Part shown: piece after piece, positions 10,130-20,105 of the stretch
Position numbering within the stretch: the first letter of the stretch is position 1
Layout of the letters: each line of letters starts with the position of its first letter
NCBI GenBank assembly: GCA_947629645.1
Contig: CANREV010000004.1
Span: 57,578-121,577 of the forward strand
Length of the DNA stretch: 64,000 nucleotides
Direction of reading: 5' to 3'
Source of the DNA: an uncultured Acetatifactor sp.
GTDB lineage: Bacteria; Bacillota; Clostridia; Lachnospirales; Lachnospiraceae
The notes under the pieces: generated by a model
Databases searched by the model: none
The model's input: only the letters and a program-made list of their open reading frames with translations
What the model was told of the DNA's origin: nothing
Program-made: the position numbers and the translations under genes

Positions 10130-11413
10130 CTATTTTACAAGCTGGTTGCGGCCGTTTAATTTTCCCTGACGGAGTTTTTCATCGGCCAGGCGCAGCAGAT
10201 CCGTCATATTGTCGGCTTCATCGCCCTTTGTCAGGCCTATGGTCATGGTCACTTTAATGCGCTTGTCATTGTGGCGGTTTATCATGGAACGGATGTCCGC
10301 CAGAATGGCCTCCGAAGCGGCGGCAGAGGCGTCCAGTGACATATTTTCAAATATCAGAAGAAATTCTTCCCCGCTCCAGCGGGCGGCGAGGCCTTTGCCA
10401 TGCATATGTTTCTGCAGCTTTTCCGATACATTTTTCAGGATCAGATCGCCGTAATCCTGTCCGAAAGTGTCATTGATCTTTTTGAAATAATCGATGTTGC
10501 CGAGGGCGATACAGAAGGGAGTGCCGTAGTCCTTATGATTTTTGATGGTCTGACGCAGCTTGATCGTCCCTGTCCGGCGGTTGGCGAGAGTCGTCAGATT
10601 ATCCTGATTCAGCATGGAATTGAGGGAATTCTGGATGGTCAGGCTAAAGCGCGCCATATCTCCCAGCTCGTCCCCGCGCTCTGTGATCGCAGGCTCCAGT
10701 TTTCCCTCGGTGTTGCCCGCGGACAATGTTCGCAGGAAATCGTGGATCTTTAACAATGGTGACGTAAATTGCTGTGTGTGCAGGAACAGAAAGACAAGGA
10801 TCGCCAGAGTCAGTATGAAGTCCACGGCGATCAGCGGCATGACGGTTTTGCGGATCGCGTTATTTACATCTTTGCAGGGTTTCCCCACAAAAACCATGCC
10901 GATTACGCTGCCGTCCTGCTGAAACAGCGGCGCATAATAGGAAAAGTAGCTGTCGCCGTAGATCAGGATATTTTCGTTGTAGTAAGGTTCCCCGGTGGGC
11001 AGAACGGTTTCCGCAACGATCTCTGGGGCGCCGGAGCCGATGATCCGCTGGCCGTCCGTGCCGGTGATGGTAGTCAATATGCGGGTGTCCTGATAGAAAA
11101 TGGTGATATCCAGTCCGGTGTCATCTTTGACACGGTCGATCAGGCTGAAATCGGAAGTCAGATCTGCATCGCCCTTATAAAACCGCAAAGATTCCTCGCC
11201 GGAGAGAGAAAAATCTCCGGGGTAGAGCATATCGTACATGGTGACCAGCGTGTGGGAGACATGTTCCAGTTCGTTTTCCACCTGGCTATACATAGAATTA
11301 GTAAAACGGTTTGTAGCCATGGCTGCAATTACGATCATCGATAATAGAAGCGGTATGATGTGGGCTGCCTGAAGAGTGTATGTTATTTTACCTTTGCCCT
11401 GCCGGTTTGCCAT
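10130..11413 (-). CDS. membrane diguanylate cyclase: Cache-HAMP-GGDEF (SGEEF variant)
   Basis: A predicted c-di-GMP synthase. In order: membrane helix near residues 12-32; an extracellular single-Cache sensor to ~190 (YYNENILIYGDSYFSYYAPL is typical); a second helix near 200-220; a HAMP-like linker; and a GGDEF domain from ~275. The active-site loop reads W-S-G-E-E-F near 345, so the first Gly is Ser. Some SG[DE]EF enzymes are active, so activity is plausible but unproven. The start is the ATG with GAAAGGAG upstream; the frame opens 20 codons further into the tandem repeat. It converges with spoVT and diverges from the second cyclase. Confidence 0.88.
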   Translation of the reverse strand: MANRQGKGKITYTLQAAHIIPLLLSMIVIAAMATNRFTNSMYSQVENELEHVSHTLVTMYDMLYPGDFSLSGEESLRFYKGDADLTSDFSLIDRVKDDTGLDITIFYQDTRILTTITGTDGQRIIGSGAPEIVAETVLPTGEPYYNENILIYGDSYFSYYAPLFQQDGSVIGMVFVGKPCKDVNNAIRKTVMPLIAVDFILTLAILVFLFLHTQQFTSPLLKIHDFLRTLSAGNTEGKLEPAITERGDELGDMARFSLTIQNSLNSMLNQDNLTTLANRRTGTIKLRQTIKNHKDYGTPFCIALGNIDYFKKINDTFGQDYGDLILKNVSEKLQKHMHGKGLAARWSGEEFLLIFENMSLDASAAASEAILADIRSMINRHNDKRIKVTMTIGLTKGDEADNMTDLLRLADEKLRQGKLNGRNQLVK

Positions 11414-11449
11414 AAGATTTCTCTCCTTTCCGATTTCCGGGGATGTATT

Positions 11450-11720
11450 TGTCCGGTATTCTGCGGATATCACGTTGGGGTGTGCTGTCCGGTATTTGGA
11501 CCGGTATCGCGCTGCGGTGTGCTGTCCGGTATTCAGCGGGTATCACGTTGGATGTACTGTCCGGTATTCAGCGGGTATCACGTTGGAATGTGCTGTCCGG
11601 TATTCAGCGGGTCTCACGTTGAAATGTGCTGTCCGGTATTCAGCGGATATCACGTTGGGATGTGCTGTCCGGTATTCTGCGGATATCACATTGCGGTGTG
11701 TATTGTCCGATTTTGAACCG
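11450..11720. repeat. 36-bp tandem repeat, about 8 copies, between two diguanylate cyclase genes
   Basis: GTCCGG/GTCCGA anchors occur at 11451, 11487, 11524, 11559, 11595, 11631, 11667 and 11705, with spacings of 36, 37, 35, 36, 36, 36 and 38. The core of each unit is CTGTCCGGTATTCNGCGG then NTATCACGTTG. There are no spacers, so it is not CRISPR. Because 36 is divisible by 3 both strands stay open for long stretches (the minus strand reads NVISAEYRTAH repeatedly), but the 35- and 37-base copies break the frame. The array forms the upstream region shared by the two divergent cyclase genes. Confidence 0.95.
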
Positions 11721-11833
11721 GGAACCATGTTATTTATATGAAAATTATACTAATTTTGTCTGGAAAAGGCAACAGTCCTTTACTTTTTTGACTTTTTTTG
11801 ATAAGATGTCAGTGAGAATCTAAGTCTGAGTAT

Positions 11834-13636
11834 ATGGAGGCAAGGAAGTCTGTGAGTCGCATAAATGTTATCACATCATTATACCCTGCTGCTAAATTTA
11901 CATTGGCGTTGACCGTTCACGAGGCGAACAGCCGGATGTATCTTTTTTTGGGCGAACGCCAGTATTCTTCCTTCTATAAGGTTGTAAAGGAGGAGGACGT
12001 GCAGCGTCTTAAGAACGCAGTGGAAAAATGTAAAAAACTGCTTCCCGATGAAGAGATCAGCGAATGTATCCGGCTGTTGGACCAACAGGGGGAATACGGG
12101 AAATATATCGTCACACTGAAAAACTGTGATGAGGAAGAATACGTCTATCTTGAAATGCAGAGGCTCGGGGGTGATGAGAGAGAACTCAAGGAGCTAAAAG
12201 ATCGGCTGGAACTGTTTGAAACCTATCTGACGATCAATGGGAAAGCGCTCTTTATTTATTCGCCGCAGGATGATATGTTCCATTTGTTCTGGATGGATTA
12301 CAGCCAGGTGATGGACGTCTGCAAGATGCCTCTGAAGGAATGGCGCAGGCAGGTGGCGGAGAAGAAGCTGGTGGCGGTCAAGGATATGGGCGCCTTTGAG
12401 AACTTCTGCGATACCCTTGCCCAGGGCAGCAGCGAGCAGACTTTCACGTTTTCGGGCCGGATTCTTTCCTTCGGGGATACGCAGGATGGATATAAGATAC
12501 AAATGATTCCCAGGGAGCATCAGGGCAGGAAGATCGTGCTGGGCGTCTGGGCGCTGGTGAACGAGAAGACCGGCGGGGATGCGGACGATTATCTGGAGGG
12601 AACTTTTGTGGATTCCCTGACGAAGATCCTGAACAAGAAATCCATTACGGAATATGCTCAGAGGACGGTAAAGCCGGGCAGTCAGGTCGCCGTGGTCATC
12701 GTTGACGTGGATTATTTTAAAAACTTTAATGACACTTACGGACATCTTTTCGGCGATCAGGTGATCGTGGCGGTTGCCGATGCGATCAGAAACGCCGTTG
12801 GCGAAAACGGAATGGTCGGCAGGATCGGCGGCGATGAGTTTCTGGTCATTTTGAAGGATTACAGTGATGAGGCCGGTTTGAGAAGTTATTTAAGGAGCAT
12901 CAAATTCAATGTCAGTATGCTGTTTCTGGACAGGATGGGGGAAAAAAGGCTGACCTGTTCCATCGGGGCATCTCAGTGCGGCGTGGATTCCAATGATTAC
13001 AACGAGCTGTTCCGCATTGCGGACAAGGCTTTATATATAGCGAAACAAAAGGGCAGGAACCGATTTATTATCTATGACGTAAAGAAGCACGGCAAGTTCC
13101 ATATGGCGGACGCGGGATTTGATCTGACGGAAATCCGGGACGGCTTTTATTCCGAGAGCGATATGAGCAGGATGAATAAGCTTTTGGCAAAGATGGTTTT
13201 AAACGGTCGGGATTGTCTGCCGGAGATTCTGGAACTGCTGGTTCATATCGTGATGAGCGACAGGATCGTGATCTTCTGGGGAGAGCAGCGCGATGTGATA
13301 GCCCAATACCCCATGGATTATATGTGGGATCAGGATGAACTGTATACGTTTGAGGCGGCGGATTACCTGAGTCAGTTTGAGGATGATGTTCTGGTTAAGA
13401 CCAATACCAATTCCATGGAGTACACTTTCCCTGCGGTTTTCCGCATCCTGAAAAAACACGGCGTGCAGAGCTATATCCAGATTCTGCTCCGAAACGGCGC
13501 AGGAGAGCCTTACGGAATGGTCTCTCTGGAATCGTGCAGCAACCGGAACGATTTCTCCAAGCTGGCGGTGCAGCTGGTGGAAAATATGTGCAGGATCTTA
13601 AACGCCGTGCTGATACGGGAGATCACGGAGAAGTAG
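11834..13636 (+). CDS. soluble GGDEF diguanylate cyclase with PAS-like and GAF-like flanking domains
   Basis: A 600-residue cytoplasmic protein with no membrane helices. Residues ~1-260 contain two PAS-like sensory regions, and ~265-420 a complete GGDEF domain with canonical GGDEF near residue 332 and the D-x-D-x-F-K metal loop near 290. Residues ~430-600 are a GAF-like domain. It should make c-di-GMP. Start choice is uncertain: the ATG at 11834 has a poor upstream RBS, whereas an in-frame GTG at 11852 follows GGAGG and AAGGAAG. It diverges from the membrane cyclase across the 36-bp array. Confidence 0.9.
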   Translation: MEARKSVSRINVITSLYPAAKFTLALTVHEANSRMYLFLGERQYSSFYKVVKEEDVQRLKNAVEKCKKLLPDEEISECIRLLDQQGEYGKYIVTLKNCDEEEYVYLEMQRLGGDERELKELKDRLELFETYLTINGKALFIYSPQDDMFHLFWMDYSQVMDVCKMPLKEWRRQVAEKKLVAVKDMGAFENFCDTLAQGSSEQTFTFSGRILSFGDTQDGYKIQMIPREHQGRKIVLGVWALVNEKTGGDADDYLEGTFVDSLTKILNKKSITEYAQRTVKPGSQVAVVIVDVDYFKNFNDTYGHLFGDQVIVAVADAIRNAVGENGMVGRIGGDEFLVILKDYSDEAGLRSYLRSIKFNVSMLFLDRMGEKRLTCSIGASQCGVDSNDYNELFRIADKALYIAKQKGRNRFIIYDVKKHGKFHMADAGFDLTEIRDGFYSESDMSRMNKLLAKMVLNGRDCLPEILELLVHIVMSDRIVIFWGEQRDVIAQYPMDYMWDQDELYTFEAADYLSQFEDDVLVKTNTNSMEYTFPAVFRILKKHGVQSYIQILLRNGAGEPYGMVSLESCSNRNDFSKLAVQLVENMCRILNAVLIREITEK

Positions 13637-13747
13637 GATCCGGGCGCCGGGCCGCGCTCCCTTATGAAGTTTTATCCCAGAGCGTTTGCGCAATGGGGTG
13701 TGGCACCATTGTTTTTTAATAGTTCTTTTTATTTTTTGCACTATCTC

Positions 13748-13777
13748 TTGACAAGTAAAAATAGAAAATACTATAAT
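13748..13777 (+). promoter_or_regulatory. sigma-A promoter of the ileS T-box leader
   Basis: TTGACA (13748-13753), 18 bases, TATAAT (13772-13777): full consensus. Transcription would start near 13784, just before the T-box. Confidence 0.9.
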
Positions 13778-13789
13778 GCTGAATATGAT

Positions 13790-14075
13790 ATTGAAAGAAA
13801 TGCCATGACGAAGAGAGTAACCGTGTCGGGAAAGGCAAAGCGAGCCGGCGAGGGTGGAAGGCCGGTGCGAGTAGGGACGCGGTGAAAATCACTTCCGAGC
13901 AGTCAGGACAAAAGGAACGGCGCGGCCTAGTACCGGTAGCCCTGAACGATGATCCCACGTTACGGGATGCCATATAACTTTCGCAAACTCTCGCGGAGTT
14001 TTCGGAAGCGTATGATGTAACAGGTGGTAGCGATGTTTCAGACCTCGTCCTTTTACAGGGCGGGGTCGTTTTTTT
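13790..14075 (+). promoter_or_regulatory. T-box riboswitch (isoleucine specifier) controlling ileS
   Basis: T-box leaders sense uncharged tRNA and prevent termination. Stem I carries GCGAGTA then GGTGAAAATCAC; the specifier codon is ATC (Ile) at 13888-13890. The T-box sequence AACAGGTGGTAGCG is at 14019-14032, where TGGT can pair with an ACCA tRNA 3' end. The terminator (14041-14050 with 14058-14067, then T8) overlaps the antiterminator. The specifier matches the downstream ileS gene. Confidence 0.93.
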
Positions 14076-14271
14076 TCGTTGAAAAGCAGGCGCGATATGC
14101 CGGGAGGTTACAGACAGGGCATAGACAGGGGAAGCAGAAGAGAAGTCAACGAAAAGCCCAAACAAAACCATCGGAAAGCCAGGGAGAGGCAGAGGCACAG
14201 CTAAGGAGAAGCCAAAGCAATACAAACGTCACAGGAACAGGACAAAAAGCATAATGAAAGGAAGGTATAAA

Positions 14272-17200
14272 ATGTACCGGCAGGTTGACAACACATTAAA
14301 TTTTGTGGAGAGAGAGAAAGCGATTGAGAAATTCTGGGCGGACAATGATATTTTTCAAAAAAGTATCGACAGTCGTAAAGAAGGGCCCGTTTACACGTTT
14401 TATGACGGCCCGCCCACCGCGAACGGCATGCCCCACATCGGCCATGTGGAGACGCGTACCATCAAGGATATGATCCCCAGATACCGCACCATGAAGGGTT
14501 ATATGGTGCCCAGAAAGGCAGGGTGGGACACCCATGGACTGCCTGTGGAGCTGGAGGTGGAAAAGCTGCTGGGTCTGGACGGTAAGGAGCAGATTGAGGA
14601 GTATGGCCTGGCTCCCTTTATCGACAAGTGTAAGGAGAGCGTTTGGAAATATAAGGGTATGTGGGAGGACTTTTCCGCTACCGTGGGATTCTGGGCGGAT
14701 ATGGATAACCCCTACGTCACTTATGACGATGATTTCATTGAGTCCGAGTGGTGGGCCCTCAAAACCATCTGGGATAAAGGGCTTTTGTATAAAGGCTTTA
14801 AGATCGTGCCTTATTGCCCCCGCTGCGGCACCCCTCTGTCCAGCCATGAAGTGGCGCAGGGTTATAAAGCTGTGAAAGAGCGTTCCGCTATCGTCCGTTT
14901 CCGGTGTGTGGGCGAGGACGCCTATTTCCTCGCGTGGACGACCACGCCCTGGACGCTGCCCTCCAATGTGGCGCTGTGTGTGAATCCGGAGGAAACTTAC
15001 TGTAAGGTCAGGGCTGCGGACGGAAGAACCTATTATATGGCGCAGGCGTTATTGGACCAGGTGCTGGGCGGTCTGGCGCAGGACGGACAGGCGGCCTATG
15101 AAGTGCTGGAAACTTACACTGGCAAAGATCTGGAGTATAAAGAGTATGAGCCGCTCTTTGCGTGCGCCGGAGAAGCTGCTGCCAAGCAGCGGAAAAAGGG
15201 ACATTTCGTCACTTGTGACAGTTATGTCACAATGACGGACGGTACGGGTATCGTACACATTGCCCCCGCTTTCGGTGAAGACGATGCCAATGTGGGCAGG
15301 AAATATGATCTGCCCTTCGTGCAGTTTGTGGACAGCAAGGGAGACATGACTGAGGAGACGCCCTACGCAGGAACGTTTGTAAAAGACGCCGACCCGAAGG
15401 TCCTGAAAGATCTGGACGCGGAAGGGAAGCTGTTCGATGCGCCTAAATTTGAGCATGATTATCCCTTCTGCTGGAGATGCGACACGCCTCTTCTGTACTA
15501 TGCGCGGGAGTCCTGGTTTATCAAAATGACGGCGGTAAAGGATGATCTGGTGCGCAACAATAAGACCATCAACTGGATTCCCCAGTCCATCGGGGAGGGA
15601 CGTTTCGGCAACTGGCTGGAGAACATTCAGGACTGGGCCGTTTCCCGAAACCGCTACTGGGGCACTCCGTTAAATGTCTGGGAGTGTGAGTGCGGACATA
15701 TGCACGCGGTGGGAAGCCGTCAGGAATTATATGAATTGAGCGGCAATGAGGAAGCTAAGACGGTGGAATTTCACAGGCCTTATATCGATGCCATCACTAT
15801 CCCCTGCCCCGAGTGCGGCAAGACCATGAAGCGTGTGCCCGAGGTGATCGACTGCTGGTTTGATTCGGGGGCGATGCCTTTTGCACAGCATCATTATCCT
15901 TTTGAAAATAAAGATCTGTTTGAGCAGCAGTTCCCCGCCCAATTTATTTCCGAGGCGGTGGATCAGACCAGGGGATGGTTTTACTCTCTTCTGGCGGAGT
16001 CCACGCTGTTGTTTAACAAGGCGCCCTATGAGAACGTGATCGTTATGGGCCATGTGCAGGATGAGAACGGTCAGAAAATGAGCAAATCCAAAGGTAACGC
16101 CGTTGATCCTTTTGACGCGCTGCAGACCTACGGCGCAGATGCCATCAGATGGTATTTTTACACCAGCGCGGCTCCCTGGCTGCCTAAAAGGTTTTCCGGG
16201 AAGGCTGTGATGGAAGGACAGAGAAAGTTCATGGGTACGCTGTGGAATACCTATGCCTTTTTTATCCTGTACGCCAATATTGACGGGTTTGACGCTACCG
16301 CATATCAGTTGGAATACGACAAACTCACTGTGATGGATAAGTGGCTGCTGTCCCGTTTGAACACCATGGTGGCGGAAGTGGATCATAATCTTGACAAATA
16401 CCGGATACCGGAGGCGGCGAAGGCGCTTCAGGATTTTGTGGATGAGATGAGCAACTGGTATGTGCGCCGCAGCAGGGAGCGCTTCTGGGCAAAAGGTATG
16501 GAGCAGGATAAGGTCAATGCTTATATGACGCTGTATACGGCCCTTGTGACAGTCTGCAAAGCGGCAGCGCCTATGGTGCCCTTTATGACGGAAGAGATTT
16601 ATCAGAATCTGGTGCGAAGCACTGATGCTTCCGCGCCGGAAAGCATTCATTTGTGCGACTTCCCTCAGGCTGAGGAAAGCTATGTTGACAAGGAATTGGA
16701 GAACTCCATGGAGGATGTGCTGGAAGCCGTGGCGTTGGGACGCGCCTGCCGGAACGATGCGGCCATCAAGAACCGCCAGCCCGTCAGCCGCATGTATATC
16801 AAGGCGGACTTTATGCTGGAGAAGTTTTATGTGGATATCATAGAGGAAGAACTGAACGTCAAGGAAGTGGTGTTCACGGATGATGTGAGGGATTTTACCT
16901 CCTACACTTTTAAGCCTCAGCTTCGCACGGTAGGCCCGAAGTACGGCAAACAGCTGGGTGGCATTCAGAAGGTGCTGGCGTCCCTGGACGGCAATAAAGC
17001 CATGGACGATCTGAACGCCGAGGGGAGACTCATCTTTGAAGTGGAGGGCGTGAACGTTGAACTGACGAGGGAAGACCTTCTCATCGATATGGCGCAGAAG
17101 GAAGGGTACGTTTCCCAGGAAAACAACCGTATGACTGTGGTGCTCGACACGAATCTGACGCAGGAGCTGATCGAGGAAGGCTTTGTCTACGAGATCATCA

Positions 17201-17424
17201 GCAAGATCCAGACCATGCGCAAAGACGCGGGATTTGAAGTGATGGATCATATACGCGTCTCCCTGAACGGAAACGACAAGCTGGCACAGTTAGCCGGGAA
17301 GAATCAGGATGTGATCGCCGGGAAGGTTCTGGCGGATGAACTGACCTGCGGGGCGTCCTATCGGGTTTTGAAAGAATGGAATGTAAATGGCGAGACGGTG
17401 GAGATTGCCATAGAAAAGGTTTGA
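14272..17424 (+). CDS. ileS: isoleucyl-tRNA synthetase, eukaryote-like (type 2) form
   Basis: Charges tRNA-Ile. The class I signatures are PHIGH near residue 50 and KMSKS near 602. A large CP1 editing domain lies between, and the anticodon-binding region follows. At ~1050 residues, with its opening and C-terminal style, it fits the type 2 IleS found in Clostridia and eukaryotes rather than the ~930-residue type 1. Type 2 enzymes are generally poorly inhibited by mupirocin (family knowledge, not tested). The start is the ATG after AAAGGAAGG; six upstream codons are dropped. It is controlled by the T-box. Confidence 0.95.
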   Translation: MYRQVDNTLNFVEREKAIEKFWADNDIFQKSIDSRKEGPVYTFYDGPPTANGMPHIGHVETRTIKDMIPRYRTMKGYMVPRKAGWDTHGLPVELEVEKLLGLDGKEQIEEYGLAPFIDKCKESVWKYKGMWEDFSATVGFWADMDNPYVTYDDDFIESEWWALKTIWDKGLLYKGFKIVPYCPRCGTPLSSHEVAQGYKAVKERSAIVRFRCVGEDAYFLAWTTTPWTLPSNVALCVNPEETYCKVRAADGRTYYMAQALLDQVLGGLAQDGQAAYEVLETYTGKDLEYKEYEPLFACAGEAAAKQRKKGHFVTCDSYVTMTDGTGIVHIAPAFGEDDANVGRKYDLPFVQFVDSKGDMTEETPYAGTFVKDADPKVLKDLDAEGKLFDAPKFEHDYPFCWRCDTPLLYYARESWFIKMTAVKDDLVRNNKTINWIPQSIGEGRFGNWLENIQDWAVSRNRYWGTPLNVWECECGHMHAVGSRQELYELSGNEEAKTVEFHRPYIDAITIPCPECGKTMKRVPEVIDCWFDSGAMPFAQHHYPFENKDLFEQQFPAQFISEAVDQTRGWFYSLLAESTLLFNKAPYENVIVMGHVQDENGQKMSKSKGNAVDPFDALQTYGADAIRWYFYTSAAPWLPKRFSGKAVMEGQRKFMGTLWNTYAFFILYANIDGFDATAYQLEYDKLTVMDKWLLSRLNTMVAEVDHNLDKYRIPEAAKALQDFVDEMSNWYVRRSRERFWAKGMEQDKVNAYMTLYTALVTVCKAAAPMVPFMTEEIYQNLVRSTDASAPESIHLCDFPQAEESYVDKELENSMEDVLEAVALGRACRNDAAIKNRQPVSRMYIKADFMLEKFYVDIIEEELNVKEVVFTDDVRDFTSYTFKPQLRTVGPKYGKQLGGIQKVLASLDGNKAMDDLNAEGRLIFEVEGVNVELTREDLLIDMAQKEGYVSQENNRMTVVLDTNLTQELIEEGFVYEIISKIQTMRKDAGFEVMDHIRVSLNGNDKLAQLAGKNQDVIAGKVLADELTCGASYRVLKEWNVNGETVEIAIEKV

Positions 17425-17448
17425 AATTCTTCCATATTCTGTTATAAT
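17421..17448 (+). promoter_or_regulatory. sigma-A promoter of glgP
   Basis: TTGAAA (17421-17426), 16 bases, TATAAT (17443-17448), starting at the ileS stop codon. It gives glgP its own transcript with a ~95-base leader. Confidence 0.75.
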
Positions 17449-17549
17449 AGAGATTGTGTTTGTTAATAGTGTATTCAGGTAATTGCTCCGCCCGGTCGGT
17501 ACGGGGTTTGCAAACGCCGGAATAGCGTATTTGAGAAAAGGAGATAAGA

Positions 17550-20042
17550 ATGAAGAACACAATGACCAGAAAGCCCGCGGCGGCGCCTGCGGAGCCGAAT
17601 AAGTTAAAGTTTAATAAAGATCTCTTTAAGAGAAGCGTTGAATATAATATCAGAACGCTGTACCGCAAGGATCTGTCTGATGCCACCCCCCAGCAGGTTT
17701 TTCAGGCGGCATCTCTTGCCATCAAAGACCAGATCATAGAGAACTGGATCAAGACCCAGAAGGCCTATGAAAAAGAGGACCCCAAGATGGTGTATTATAT
17801 GTCCATGGAGTTTCTGATGGGCCGCGCGCTGGGAAACAATATTATCAATCTTCAGGCCTCCGCCCCTGTGAAGGAGGCGCTGCAGGAGCTGGGATTCGAC
17901 CTGAATCTGGTGGAGGACCAGGAGCCGGACGCCGCTCTGGGAAACGGCGGACTGGGACGTCTGGCCGCCTGCTTTATGGATTCTTTGGCAAGTCTGGGTT
18001 ATCCCGCTTACGGCTGCGGCATCCGCTATCGCTACGGTATGTTTAAGCAGGAGATCCGCGATGGCTATCAGGTGGAAGTGCCTGACAACTGGCTGGCGGA
18101 CGGCAATCCTTTCGAGCTTCGCAGACCGGAGTATGCAAAAATAGTGAAATTTGGCGGCCGTGTGGCTGTATATAACGATGAAAACGGCAATACCCACTTT
18201 GATCAGGAGGATTATCAGGCTGTCAGGGCTATTCCTTTCGATCTTCCCATCGTGGGTTATGGCAATGGCATCGTAAATACTTTGCGTATCTGGGACGCCG
18301 AGCCTATGGACGGGTTCAGACTGGATTCTTTCGATCAGGGAGATTACCGCAAGGCGGTGGAGCAGGAGAATCTGGCCAGAAATATCGTGGAAGTTTTGTA
18401 TCCCAACGATAACCATTACGCCGGAAAGGAACTGCGCCTCAAGCAGCAGTATTTCTTTATCTCCGCGTCTGTGCAGGAAGCGGTGCAGAAGTACATGAGA
18501 AAGCATGATGATATCCACCGCTTTTATGAGAAGGTGACGTTCCAGCTCAACGATACCCATCCTACTGTGGCGATCCCCGAGCTGATGAGGATCCTGCTGG
18601 ACGAGTACAATCTCTCCTGGGATGAGGCGTGGGATATCACCACCAAAACCTGCGCTTACACAAACCACACGATTATGGCGGAGGCTCTGGAAAAATGGCC
18701 TATCGATCTGTTCTCCAGACTGCTTCCCAGAATCTATCAGATCGTGGAAGAGATCAACCGCAGATTTATCATGCAGATTGAGGAGAAATACCGGAACGTC
18801 TATGGAGTAGATGTGCAGGAAAAGATCCGCAAGATGGCGATTTTGTACGATGGACAGGTGAAAATGGCTCATATGGCTATCGTTGCGGGCTATTCCGTAA
18901 ACGGCGTGGCAAGGCTGCATACCGAGATCCTGAAAAAGCAGGAGCTTAGGGACTTCTACGAGATGTTCCCGGAGCGTTTCAACAATAAGACCAACGGTAT
19001 CACTCAGAGACGTTTCCTGCTCCACGGCAATCCCCTGCTGGCGGACTGGGTAACTTCCCATGCGGGATCCGGCTGGATCACCGACCTGACGAAGATCGGC
19101 AGGATCAAGGAACTGGCGGACGATAAAAAGGCACAGAAGGAGTTTATGGAGATCAAGCATCAGAATAAGCTGCGTCTGGCGAAATATATTAAAGAGCACA
19201 ATAATATCGAGGTGGATCCCAATTCCATCTTTGACGTACAGGTAAAGCGTCTCCATGAGTACAAGAGACAGCTTCTGAACATTTTGCACGTGATGTACCT
19301 TTACAACCAGCTCAAAGAGAATCCTTCCATGGAGTTCTATCCCAGAACGTTTATCTTCGGCGCAAAGGCGGCTGCAGGGTATAAGACGGCAAAGCTGACC
19401 ATCAAGCTGATCAACTCCGTTGCGGAAGTGGTCAATAACGATAAGTCCATCGGCGGTAAGCTGAAGGTTGTATTTATTGAGAACTATAATGTTTCCAATG
19501 CGGAGATCATCTTTGCCGCGGCTGATGTTTCCGAGCAGATTTCCACAGCCAGCAAGGAAGCTTCCGGTACGGGAAATATGAAATTCATGTTAAATGGCGC
19601 CCTGACACTGGGCACCATGGACGGCGCCAACGTGGAGATCGTGGAGGAAGTGGGCGAAGAAAACGCGTTTATTTTCGGTCTGTCTTCCGATGAAGTGATC
19701 TACTATGAGAACAACGGCGGTTATTACCCCATTGAGATCTTTAACAGCAACGCGGACATTAAGAAAGTGCTGACCCAGCTGATCGATGGCACATATTCTT
19801 CCGACAAGGAGCTGTTTAAGCCTCTCTACGATACGCTGTTAAACAAAGATACTTACTTTATCCTGAAAGATTTCAGATCATATGCGGATGCGCAGAAGAA
19901 AGTGGAGGCAGCCTACAGGAATACCTCCGGCTGGGCTAAGAGCGCCATTTTGAATGTGGCATGTTCCGGCAAGTTTACTTCCGACAGGACCATTCAGCAG
20001 TATGTGGACGAGATCTGGCATCTGGATAAGGTGGTATTGTAA
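17550..20042 (+). CDS. glgP: glycogen/maltodextrin phosphorylase
   Basis: Phosphorolytic release of glucose-1-phosphate from alpha-1,4-glucans, PLP dependent. The 830-residue length is normal. It shows the N-terminal MEFLMGRALGNN block, NGGLGRLAACFMDS near 130, and the pyridoxal-lysine motif EASGTGNMKF near residue 675 followed by NGALTLGTMDGAN. AAGGAGATAAG precedes the start. It stands alone with its own promoter; no other glycogen genes are adjacent. Confidence 0.96.
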   Translation: MKNTMTRKPAAAPAEPNKLKFNKDLFKRSVEYNIRTLYRKDLSDATPQQVFQAASLAIKDQIIENWIKTQKAYEKEDPKMVYYMSMEFLMGRALGNNIINLQASAPVKEALQELGFDLNLVEDQEPDAALGNGGLGRLAACFMDSLASLGYPAYGCGIRYRYGMFKQEIRDGYQVEVPDNWLADGNPFELRRPEYAKIVKFGGRVAVYNDENGNTHFDQEDYQAVRAIPFDLPIVGYGNGIVNTLRIWDAEPMDGFRLDSFDQGDYRKAVEQENLARNIVEVLYPNDNHYAGKELRLKQQYFFISASVQEAVQKYMRKHDDIHRFYEKVTFQLNDTHPTVAIPELMRILLDEYNLSWDEAWDITTKTCAYTNHTIMAEALEKWPIDLFSRLLPRIYQIVEEINRRFIMQIEEKYRNVYGVDVQEKIRKMAILYDGQVKMAHMAIVAGYSVNGVARLHTEILKKQELRDFYEMFPERFNNKTNGITQRRFLLHGNPLLADWVTSHAGSGWITDLTKIGRIKELADDKKAQKEFMEIKHQNKLRLAKYIKEHNNIEVDPNSIFDVQVKRLHEYKRQLLNILHVMYLYNQLKENPSMEFYPRTFIFGAKAAAGYKTAKLTIKLINSVAEVVNNDKSIGGKLKVVFIENYNVSNAEIIFAAADVSEQISTASKEASGTGNMKFMLNGALTLGTMDGANVEIVEEVGEENAFIFGLSSDEVIYYENNGGYYPIEIFNSNADIKKVLTQLIDGTYSSDKELFKPLYDTLLNKDTYFILKDFRSYADAQKKVEAAYRNTSGWAKSAILNVACSGKFTSDRTIQQYVDEIWHLDKVVL

Positions 20043-20105
20043 GAAACAGGCCTTTTGCGGCATGCAATGAAAACGAAATGAATGGAACAGAATAAAGAAG
20101 ACCGC

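Noticed and set aside
11450..11720. 36-bp direct repeats that look like a CRISPR array
   Set aside because: The copies abut with no spacers and vary from copy to copy, and there are no cas genes; it is a minisatellite.
11360..11823. Open frames through the 36-bp repeat on both strands
   Set aside because: They arise because 36 is divisible by 3; no RBS, low-complexity product, and 35/37-base copies break the frame.
17604..19289. 561-codon minus-strand frame over glgP
   Set aside because: Antisense to a full glycogen phosphorylase; the product has no family signature.
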